Assembly (NCBI GenBank): GCA_031258335.1
Contig: JAIRMY010000236.1
Coordinates: forward strand, 1-5,281
DNA: 5,281 nucleotides
Origin: Spirochaetaceae bacterium
GTDB lineage: Bacteria > Spirochaetota > Spirochaetia > Treponematales > Breznakiellaceae
Reading direction: 5' to 3'
In this document: piece after piece, positions 1 through 4,735 of the stretch
How the letters are laid out: every line of letters begins with the position of its first letter
How positions within the stretch are numbered: the stretch's first letter is position 1
Made by a program: the position numbers and the translations under genes
Notes under the pieces: model-generated
The model's database searches: none
Told to the model about the DNA's origin: nothing
Seen by the model: the letters and a program-made list of their open reading frames with translations, nothing else

Positions 1-862
1 CCATTTCAACCACTTCCTGGAATTCCGGCGGCGAGACATCCCTGCCGGCGGTAACGTACACAAGAATTTTTCGAGCGCCTTTTATTGACGACATTTCAAG
101 CATAGGGTTACTCATGGCCGCCGAAGCCGCGTCTATGGCGCGGTTTTCGCCTGACCCGTTTCCTATGCCAATCAGAGCACCGCCCTGTTCCCGCATGAAT
201 TCACGCACATCGGCGAAGTCTATGTTTATCTCGCCATGCTTGGTTATTATGTCCGAGATGCCCTGAATACCCTGCCGGAGTACGTCGTCAACTTTCAGAA
301 ACATTTCCGGCATAGACGTATGACGGTCAACGATTTTGTACACATTTTGGTTGGGGATAGTTATGATGACATCAACGATGGAAGACAGCTTGGCAAGCCC
401 TTCTTTGGCTATGTTCATCTTGTTCTTTCCCTCAAAATCGAAGGGCATGGTAACGACGCCTACCGTCAGCGCTCCGATCGATTGCGCTATCTCGGCGATG
501 ACAGGTGCCGAGCCGGTACCCGTGCCTCCGCCCATCCCTGTAGTAACGAAGACCATGTCCGCTCCGCGCAGCGCGTTTTCTATCATCTCACGGTCCTCCA
601 TAGCGGCGTTTTCGCCTATTTCGGGTCGTCCGCCGGCGCCAAGACCGCCGGTCAGTTTCGACCCTATGGGCAGTTTTACCAGCGCCTTGCTGTTGCTCAG
701 TGCCTGTAAATCGGTGTTAGCCGTTATAAACTGAACATTCTCTAAACCGCATTCAATCATACGGTTTACCGCATAGGAGCCGCCTCCGCCCGTCCCTATA
801 ACCTTGATCACGGTTATGGTCTGTCCGGCGATTTCCCCATCAGTAACTTCCAAGATATTCAT
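1..862 (-). CDS. ftsZ: Cell division GTPase FtsZ (5' part, C-terminus outside window)
   Basis: Tubulin-like GTPase that polymerises into the cytoplasmic Z-ring and recruits the divisome. The frame is open from ATG 862-860 to the left edge: 287 codons of a family usually 350-450 residues long, so the end of the globular core, the linker and the C-terminal FtsA-binding tail are missing. Visible landmarks: T1 loop GTGGGGS (23-29), T3 ANTDLQAL (48-55), tubulin signature GMGGGTGTGSAPV (109-121), T5 PFDFEG (140-145), T6 PNQ (170-172) and T7 NIDFAD (213-218) with the acidic pair D215 and D218 that triggers GTP hydrolysis. The start is supported by GGGAGGAT (866-873) ending 3 nt before the ATG; its GGAGG core lies 5 nt upstream. 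Oddities: Y30 replaces the near-invariant Asn (E. coli N24), and K148 stands where E. coli has R142. The sequence style is spirochaete-like. It is separated from ftsA by 543 bp, so it is probably transcribed at least partly on its own. The identity is certain. Confidence 0.98.
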   Translation of the reverse strand, partial: MNILEVTDGEIAGQTITVIKVIGTGGGGSYAVNRMIECGLENVQFITANTDLQALSNSKALVKLPIGSKLTGGLGAGGRPEIGENAAMEDREMIENALRGADMVFVTTGMGGGTGTGSAPVIAEIAQSIGALTVGVVTMPFDFEGKNKMNIAKEGLAKLSSIVDVIITIPNQNVYKIVDRHTSMPEMFLKVDDVLRQGIQGISDIITKHGEINIDFADVREFMREQGGALIGIGNGSGENRAIDAASAAMSNPMLEMSSIKGARKILVYVTAGRDVSPPEFQEVVEM

Positions 863-885
863 AATATCCTCCCAAATCCTATAAA

Positions 886-913
886 TTTATCCGCTTCCGC
901 GGGTTTTTAACAA
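886..913 (-). promoter_or_regulatory. Possible sigma-70-type promoter of ftsZ
   Basis: Read on the minus strand, a TTGTTA (913-908; 4 of 6 with TTGACA) is followed after 16 nt by GATAAA (891-886; 4 of 6 with TATAAT). Shifting the -10 by one base gives ATAAAT at a 17-nt spacing. The predicted start would fall near 879, giving a short leader carrying the ftsZ ribosome binding site. A small CCGC-GGAA-GCGG hairpin lies inside the spacer. It is supported by position (just before ftsZ and after a terminator-like element) more than by motif strength. Confidence 0.3.
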
Positions 914-915
914 AT

Positions 916-936
916 AATGAGGAATGAGGAATGAAA
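916..936. repeat. Short tandem repeat, 7-bp unit
   Basis: On the plus strand AATGAGG occurs twice in a row (916-922, 923-929) and is followed by a degenerate third unit AATGAAA (930-936). It lies 54-74 bp upstream of the ftsZ start and just upstream of the proposed -35. Repeats of this GAATGAGG type are common in intergenic DNA of many bacteria. Confidence 0.75.
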
Positions 937-946
937 ATCTCATCAT

Positions 947-1000
947 TCAACTGTTCCTGCCTCATCAACTTTTCCTGTCCCATCAACTGTTCCTGCCTCA
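947..1000. repeat. Minisatellite: three tandem 18-bp units
   Basis: Three head-to-tail 18-mers on the plus strand: TCAACTGTTCCTGCCTCA at 947-964, a variant TCAACTTTTCCTGTCCCA at 965-982 (three substitutions), and an exact copy of the first at 983-1000, then four bases of a fourth unit. The outer copies are identical while the middle one differs. On the minus strand each unit reads ATG-AGG-CAG-GAA-CAG-TTG or a variant, and contains an AGGA followed 7 nt later by an ATG. It sits 85-138 bp upstream of ftsZ. Confidence 0.85.
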
Positions 1001-1040
1001 TCAAAGCCAAAGCGCCGGCGAGTATGGTGCTTCTGCTCAG

Positions 1041-1077
1041 AAAATATAAAAAGGGGGAAGGGGGAAGTCTCCCCCCT
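1041..1077 (-). terminator. Possible Rho-independent terminator downstream of ftsA
   Basis: On the minus strand an AGGGGGG run (1077-1071) is followed by two CCCCC runs (1064-1060 and 1057-1053) and then TTTTT-ATA-TTTT (1052-1041). The G run can pair with either C run; pairing with the distal one places the T tract right after the stem, as in an intrinsic terminator. It lies about 330 nt past the ftsA stop and about 180 nt before the ftsZ start, so it could end or attenuate the mraY-ftsA transcript. The loop is long in the best-placed pairing, hence moderate confidence. Confidence 0.4.
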
Positions 1078-1087
1078 ATGGGCGCAT

Positions 1088-1106
1088 CCCCGCGCTTCGC
1101 GCGGGG
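1088..1106. repeat. Perfect hairpin, 8-bp GC stem, 3-nt loop
   Basis: CCCCGCGC (1088-1095) and GCGCGGGG (1099-1106) are exact reverse complements around TTC. On the minus strand the loop is GAA, giving a very stable structure. No T tract follows on either strand, so it is not a terminator by itself. It is the first of three hairpins separated by short linkers of 16 and 27 nt. Confidence 0.8.
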
Positions 1107-1122
1107 TCGGGCTATCCGCTCC

Positions 1123-1161
1123 AATAAAGCCGCATGGCGCTACGCACCGGGCGGCTTTATT
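1123..1161. repeat. Perfect inverted repeat, 11-bp arms
   Basis: AATAAAGCCGC (1123-1133) and GCGGCTTTATT (1151-1161) are exact reverse complements separated by 17 nt. The spacer contains CGCACCGG (1143-1150), whose complement is in the next hairpin. The A/T outer ends of the arms could let either strand form a stem ending in a short T run, but the tract is only TTTATT. Confidence 0.85.
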
Positions 1162-1188
1162 CCGCTTCTATCCCTTGCGCGTCCCGCG

Positions 1189-1217
1189 TGTCCGGTGCGC
1201 CACCGGCGCACCGGACA
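1189..1217. repeat. Perfect hairpin, 12-bp GC stem, 5-nt loop
   Basis: TGTCCGGTGCGC (1189-1200) and GCGCACCGGACA (1206-1217) are exact reverse complements around CACCG. This is the longest perfect stem in the spacer. Its 5' arm can also pair with the loop of the preceding inverted repeat. Confidence 0.85.
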
Positions 1218-1249
1218 GCGGCAAACCCGCTTCACGGGATTGTGGGCTA

Positions 1250-1264
1250 CCCCCTCAGCGGGGG
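1250..1264. repeat. Short hairpin, 5-bp G/C stem
   Basis: CCCCC (1250-1254) and GGGGG (1260-1264) flank TCAGC. A further CCCCC run at 1268-1272 offers a second partner for the G run. It is short and low in complexity, so weaker than its neighbours. Confidence 0.55.
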
Positions 1265-1296
1265 ACACCCCCGCAACGCCCCCGTACCCCCACATT

Positions 1297-1312
1297 CGCG
1301 TACCGCTACGCG
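1297..1312. repeat. Perfect hairpin, 6-bp stem, 4-nt loop
   Basis: CGCGTA (1297-1302) and TACGCG (1307-1312) are exact reverse complements around CCGC. The 8-mer CGCTACGC in its 3' half also occurs at 1138-1145 inside the 11-bp inverted repeat. Confidence 0.65.
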
Positions 1313-1337
1313 GCTGGGTGGAGGCTTTGACTACCGT

Positions 1338-1377
1338 GTCCGCCCTCAATCCGCGAAAATCCGCGTAATCAGCGGAC
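1338..1377. repeat. Spaced direct repeat AATCCGCG inside a 6-bp inverted repeat
   Basis: AATCCGCG occurs at 1348-1355 and again at 1358-1365, exactly 10 bp apart, i.e. on the same face of the helix. The pair is enclosed by GTCCGC (1338-1343) and GCGGAC (1372-1377), which are reverse complements. It lies 29-68 bp past the ftsA stop. Similar CGCGGATT doublets are, to my recollection, common in dispersed intergenic repeats; a binding site is possible but not shown. Confidence 0.55.
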
Positions 1378-1405
1378 CCTTTCCGCAAAGTAAATCCGGC
1401 ATCCA

Positions 1406-2677
1406 TCAAAAAAACTCGCGTTTTAGCCAGCGGGCTAGCTTGGCGAAGAAGGAAAACGGGTTGGCTATGGGGTGCTTCAAAATTGTTTCCTGTCCGCCTT
1501 GGGAGAGGGCTGCGCCGCCTCCTCGTTCATTGCCTTCGAGTACGAGTCCCACCGCCGTGGCGTAGGCGGGGTTGCGGTAATCGTCAACGAGGCCGCCTAC
1601 CGGCAGGGGGTTGCCTATTCTTACCGGCATATTAAAGACTTCGGCGGCGAGGTCCGCCGCGCCGGGGAGGTTCGCGCCTCCTCCTGTCAGGACGACGCCT
1701 CCGCCTAAGGTGCGCAGTTGGATGCTTTCCTCGACTTTTGTCTTGACGAGTTGAAAGATTTCCGTCATGCGCGGTTTTACGATACCGAGGATCAGAGAGC
1801 GCTGTATGGGAAACGGAGCGCGGCCTCCCATGCCCGGTACGATTATGGTTTCGTCCATACCGTCGAGCAGTGGTTCCCAGCAGCAACCTGAGCCTATTTT
1901 TATTCTTTCAGCCGTTTCTATGGCTATGTTTTTTACGATAGAGATGTCGCTTGTTACCTGTGCGCCGCCGACCGGGGCGGATGCTGTAAAACAGGCGGCG
2001 CCTTGGTTGTAGACGAGGATATTGGAGGTGCCGCCGCCGAGATCGAGGAGGACTACGCCCATCTCTTTTTCCTCTTCGGTGAGGACGGCGCGGCCTGCGG
2101 CAAGGGTTTGCAGGACTATGCCGTTGACGCGGAAACCGGCGCGATTCACGCAGTTGACGAGATTCTGCGCGCTTGTCTTGGAACAGGTGATGATGAGGAC
2201 TTCGCTTTCGAGCCTCACGCCTATCATGTGGAGCGGGTCCCGTATGCCGGACTGGGCGTCGACGATGTAGGATTGCGGGATAACTTCGAGTATATCCCTA
2301 TCCAGAGAAAAATCGACGGCGCGCGCCGCTTCCAGGACACGGTTCACATCGTCTTCGCTTATCTCACGATGAGAGCGGTTTTTGCCGTTCACCGCGACGA
2401 CGCCGCGTGAGATGAGGCTTTCAACGTGGCCGCCGCTTATCCCTGTCCAGCAGCTTTCCGCGACCTGACCGCTCATCAGTTCGGCGGCTTCTACCGCGGC
2501 GGAGATGGAATGCAGCGTCGCCTCTATGTTTACCACTACACCCTTACGGAGGCCGGTGGAGAGGCTCTGTCCCACGCCTGTAATCGAAAAACCGCCCTCC
2601 GGCGTCCGTTCCGCTATAACGGCGCGAACCTTAGTTGTTCCTATGTCAAGCCCTACTATAATATTACTCTTCGCCAT
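1406..2677 (-). CDS. ftsA: Cell division protein FtsA
   Basis: Actin-like ATPase that tethers FtsZ filaments to the inner face of the cytoplasmic membrane and passes signals to the later divisome. With the ATG at 2677 it has 423 residues, normal for the family. In order: phosphate-1 motif VGLDIGTTK (8-16), FtsA-specific 1C (SHS2) domain about 84-164, phosphate-2 motif DLGGGTSN (212-219), the 2B-region block PGMGGRAPFPIQR (281-293), adenosine motif TGGGANLPGA (331-340), and the C-terminal amphipathic membrane-targeting helix (about 406-423, LARWLKREFF). All expected parts are intact. Start choice: AGGA (2691-2688) is 10 nt before ATG 2677 but only 4 nt before an in-frame GTG at 2683 that overlaps the ftsQ stop as GTGA. 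I prefer the ATG; the GTG would add two residues. Either way it is tightly coupled to ftsQ. A 543-bp spacer, not the usual short gap, separates it from ftsZ. Confidence 0.98.
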   Translation of the reverse strand: MAKSNIIVGLDIGTTKVRAVIAERTPEGGFSITGVGQSLSTGLRKGVVVNIEATLHSISAAVEAAELMSGQVAESCWTGISGGHVESLISRGVVAVNGKNRSHREISEDDVNRVLEAARAVDFSLDRDILEVIPQSYIVDAQSGIRDPLHMIGVRLESEVLIITCSKTSAQNLVNCVNRAGFRVNGIVLQTLAAGRAVLTEEEKEMGVVLLDLGGGTSNILVYNQGAACFTASAPVGGAQVTSDISIVKNIAIETAERIKIGSGCCWEPLLDGMDETIIVPGMGGRAPFPIQRSLILGIVKPRMTEIFQLVKTKVEESIQLRTLGGGVVLTGGGANLPGAADLAAEVFNMPVRIGNPLPVGGLVDDYRNPAYATAVGLVLEGNERGGGAALSQGGQETILKHPIANPFSFFAKLARWLKREFF

Positions 2678-2679
2678 CT

Positions 2680-3519
2680 TCACATTTTCCTGATTTTGTA
2701 AGAAGCGGTATCCGTCCTAAAATCCAGTTCGTCAAGCGCCACGCCTTTTTCGCCCAGGACATCGAGCAGCAACAGCATATAGCGAAGTTTGTCTTCGGTT
2801 ATACGCTGGCCTATGCGTATTCTTACCGGATTGTACACCGGATACAGCGTCAATTCGTAAGTCTCATACTTTTTCTTGTTTATGCGTATTTCGGAGATGG
2901 TAGAAAGCAGTTCCGGAGCCTCAACGCTCATGGTATGCAAATCACTGAACAATGGGACAAGGAATTTGGGGAGGCGCAGTCCCGCGTTTATGTTTTCAAA
3001 AACGAGGCCGGAAATTACAGGAAGCGTTGTGTTCAGCGGCGCGCCGCCTGACCGTCCTATCTGAAACAGTACGCCTTCCTTGTCAAAGAAGACAGGGAGA
3101 GTCCTTCCGCCTATGTTCGCCGCCGCCACCGCTACGGGAACGCGGCTGTTGATCACTATCTCTATGCTGTCCGGGAAATGCTTTATCACCGTCGCGCTTT
3201 CAACCGCGGGGATGGCGGACAGCGCTTCCTCCGAAGCGCGGGCATTTACCGACATGAACGAAGACCGTGAATCTATGCCGGCCTGTTCAAGCACGGCGAT
3301 ACGACTTACACCGTCGAGTCCTTTTATCTCAACCGAACTCAGAGGCATACAGGGGTTTATCACAAAGAGCCAGAGCAGTTCTCCCGCGAGCAGCACGGAA
3401 CAGGCTGTGAGAATTCGCTTCAACGGTTTTTCAAACTTGAAGTTTTCTTTTTCGTCAACTGAGTCCGCGTCTACCGCGGCGTACTCCATAGCGGCTTTAT
3501 ACTCCACCGTAGACTCCAT
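2680..3519 (-). CDS. ftsQ: Cell division protein FtsQ/DivIB
   Basis: Bitopic membrane protein that links the cytoplasmic and periplasmic halves of the divisome, normally with FtsB and FtsL. The 279 residues fit the family: a charged cytoplasmic N-terminus (1-35), one membrane segment (about 36-54), a POTRA domain (about 60-130, beginning LSSVEIKGLDGVSR and ending SIEIVINSRVPVAVA), then the beta domain (about 131-275) with the typical FFDKEGVLF turn (144-152). The family is poorly conserved in sequence, so the call rests on topology, the POTRA pattern and position between ftsW and ftsA. Start is uncertain: the first ATG overlaps ftsW by 23 nt and has only a weak GAGA 8 nt upstream, whereas the ATG at 3489 (Met11) begins 7 nt after the ftsW stop behind a GGAG 12 nt upstream. 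Both keep the membrane segment. The gene ends 2 nt before the preferred ftsA start. Confidence 0.9.
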   Translation of the reverse strand: MESTVEYKAAMEYAAVDADSVDEKENFKFEKPLKRILTACSVLLAGELLWLFVINPCMPLSSVEIKGLDGVSRIAVLEQAGIDSRSSFMSVNARASEEALSAIPAVESATVIKHFPDSIEIVINSRVPVAVAAANIGGRTLPVFFDKEGVLFQIGRSGGAPLNTTLPVISGLVFENINAGLRLPKFLVPLFSDLHTMSVEAPELLSTISEIRINKKKYETYELTLYPVYNPVRIRIGQRITEDKLRYMLLLLDVLGEKGVALDELDFRTDTASYKIRKM

Positions 3520-4657
3520 TATTTAAATCTCTTTCACGCGGTGAAGCGCCGCGGGAAATATTTACTATGAGGCCTGACATGATAAGCGTTACAAGCAGCG
3601 AGGAGCCTCCTGCGGAAAAGAAGGGCAGCGGTACGCCCGTGGCGGGCACAGCGCCGGAAACTACGGCTATGTTGAGCAAAGTTTGAGAGACAATGATGTT
3701 TACCATGCCGCAGGCCAAGAGTCGCTTGAATGTGCCGTCAGCGCGGAGCGCGGCACGGTAACCCCGCCACGCGAAAAAAGCGAACACAAGTATGAATATC
3801 ACTACGCCTATGAATCCACCCTCCTCTGAAAACGCGGAGAAAATAAAATCGCTCTGTATTTCAGGCACACTTTCTATCTTCCGCGTCCCCTGACCTATCC
3901 CTTTTCCCCAAAAACCACCGGACTCGACGCTACGCTTTGACATCTGCGCCTGATACCCGGCGCCGAGCGGTTCCAATTTCGGCTGTAAAAAACTCATCAG
4001 CCTGCGCACGCGGTGTTCCTTTGTAAATACAAGGAGGAAAGAAATAGGCAAGAATACTATTACCGCGCTGGCAAAAAAACGTTTTTTTATTCCCGCGAGA
4101 AAGAATATAACGAGGGCGTTGCTTGCGATGAAAACAGCCGTTGAAAAATTGTTCTGTAGCAGTATCAGCGTAAAGAACAGAGCGGTAATCAGAGTCGGCG
4201 GGAGTATGCCGTATAAAAACGTATCCAGTTTTTCTTTTTTTTTGTCAAAAATATGAGCGAGGTAGAGCGGCAGTACCAGCTTGACGAGTTCGGACGGCTG
4301 AAACGAAAACCCGCCTATCCCTATCCAGCGGGACGCGCCGTTGAGATTAAGTCCTATGCCGGGGACAAAGGTCATGCAACAGAGAACGGCGGCGGCGGCC
4401 ACCAGGAATTTTATCGAACCGCGCAGTGTTTCCATGTTTATGTTGGCGGCTATGAAAAAAAAGACAAAGCCAACCGCGGCGAACACGGACTGCCGGGAGA
4501 CAAAATGCCAGCGGTCGCCATTGTACCAGTTTTCCGCGAAAGAGTAGGAAGCGGAATACAGCGCCGCCAAACCCGCTCCGGTGAGCAACAGTACGCATAC
4601 TATTAGCGCGTGATCAAAAACTGTTTTGTTATCCGCGCCATCAACAGAAAAACTCAT
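3497..4657 (-). CDS. ftsW: Septal peptidoglycan glycosyltransferase FtsW (SEDS family)
   Basis: Polytopic membrane enzyme that polymerises lipid II into glycan strands at the septum together with a class B penicillin-binding protein. It has 386 residues and about ten membrane segments. SEDS hallmarks: NGASRWI (106-112), FQPSELVKL (119-127), VPEIQSDFIFS (264-274) holding the catalytic Asp at 270, and PATGVPLPFFSAGGSS (338-353). The loop usually written QPDxGT reads QNNFST (168-173). FtsW is preferred over the elongation paralogue RodA because of its place in the division cluster beside ftsQ and ftsA; the sequence alone separates them less firmly. The start ATG is backed by a strong AGGGGGGAGGG immediately upstream (4658-4668). 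No murD, murG or murC flanks it, unlike the classical cluster. It overlaps the first possible start of ftsQ, suggesting translational coupling. Confidence 0.95.
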   Translation of the reverse strand: MSFSVDGADNKTVFDHALIVCVLLLTGAGLAALYSASYSFAENWYNGDRWHFVSRQSVFAAVGFVFFFIAANINMETLRGSIKFLVAAAAVLCCMTFVPGIGLNLNGASRWIGIGGFSFQPSELVKLVLPLYLAHIFDKKKEKLDTFLYGILPPTLITALFFTLILLQNNFSTAVFIASNALVIFFLAGIKKRFFASAVIVFLPISFLLVFTKEHRVRRLMSFLQPKLEPLGAGYQAQMSKRSVESGGFWGKGIGQGTRKIESVPEIQSDFIFSAFSEEGGFIGVVIFILVFAFFAWRGYRAALRADGTFKRLLACGMVNIIVSQTLLNIAVVSGAVPATGVPLPFFSAGGSSLLVTLIMSGLIVNISRGASPRERDLNNGVYGGV

Positions 4658-4696
4658 CCCTCCCCCCTAAGGATATCCAAAATTACTCTCTCCCCA

Positions 4697-4725
4697 ACTA
4701 TACACTTTTTACAAACAATGCGCAA
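4697..4725 (-). promoter_or_regulatory. Possible promoter in the mraY-ftsW gap
   Basis: On the minus strand TTGCGC (4725-4720; 3 of 6 with TTGACA) and TATAGT (4702-4697; 5 of 6 with TATAAT) are separated by exactly 17 nt. Transcription would begin near 4690, about 30 nt before the ftsW start. The 78-bp gap is the only one upstream of ftsA large enough for a promoter, and no terminator was seen in it, so this would add to read-through from mraY. Its upstream edge is a GCGCTTGCGC sequence overlapping the -35. Confidence 0.4.
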
Positions 4726-4735
4726 GCGCCTTTGT

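Larger units (their letters stand above)
863..1405. other. Non-coding, hairpin-rich ftsA-ftsZ spacer
   Basis: A 543-bp gap interrupts a cluster whose other junctions are overlaps or gaps of at most 78 bp. It has two parts. The left part (863-1010) is AT-richer, with a 7-bp and an 18-bp tandem repeat and a possible ftsZ promoter. The right part (about 1040-1380) is GC-rich and holds a terminator-like element, five perfect hairpins and a spaced direct repeat. Open frames cross it on both strands, but they run straight through the palindromes and repeats, resemble no protein family I recognise and lack convincing ribosome binding sites, so I call none. The composition and palindromes suggest one or more interspersed intergenic repeats inserted here; no transposase or flanking target duplication was seen. 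Confidence 0.75.

Noticed and set aside
236..734. Plus-strand frames of 157 and 132 codons opposite ftsZ
   Set aside because: They are shadows of the unambiguous ftsZ frame on the minus strand.
879..1124. Minus-strand 81-codon frame (TTG start) ending 16 nt before the ftsZ ATG
   Set aside because: It begins with TTG inside an inverted repeat, runs through a hairpin, the terminator-like G/C tract and both tandem repeats, and has no recognisable domain. Its protein repeat LMRQEQ is just the 18-bp DNA repeat translated. Kept only as a remote possibility for a leader peptide.
1080..1320. CRISPR array, tRNA or integron attC site in the palindromic spacer
   Set aside because: There is no regular repeat-spacer periodicity, no cloverleaf with a T-loop sequence, and no attC-type core sites or cassette gene. 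The hairpins differ from each other in sequence and size.
1080..1405. Insertion sequence remnant
   Set aside because: No transposase fragment, no matched terminal inverted repeats bounding the whole segment and no target-site duplication were visible by eye. A short non-autonomous repeat remains possible.
1140..1409. Minus-strand 89-codon frame just after ftsA
   Set aside because: It overlaps the ftsA stop and is made of hairpin and direct-repeat DNA; the ADYADFRG-like segment is the typical translation of a CGCGGATT repeat, not a protein motif.
931..1565. Plus-strand frames at 931-1368 and 1134-1565
   Set aside because: They read through palindromes and the second enters the 3' end of ftsA on the opposite strand. 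They are rich in Arg, Pro and Ala as expected for translated GC-rich repeats, with no family resemblance.
2003..2701. Plus-strand frames opposite ftsA (2003-2410, 2426-2701)
   Set aside because: Antisense shadows of ftsA, which has every expected motif in its own frame.
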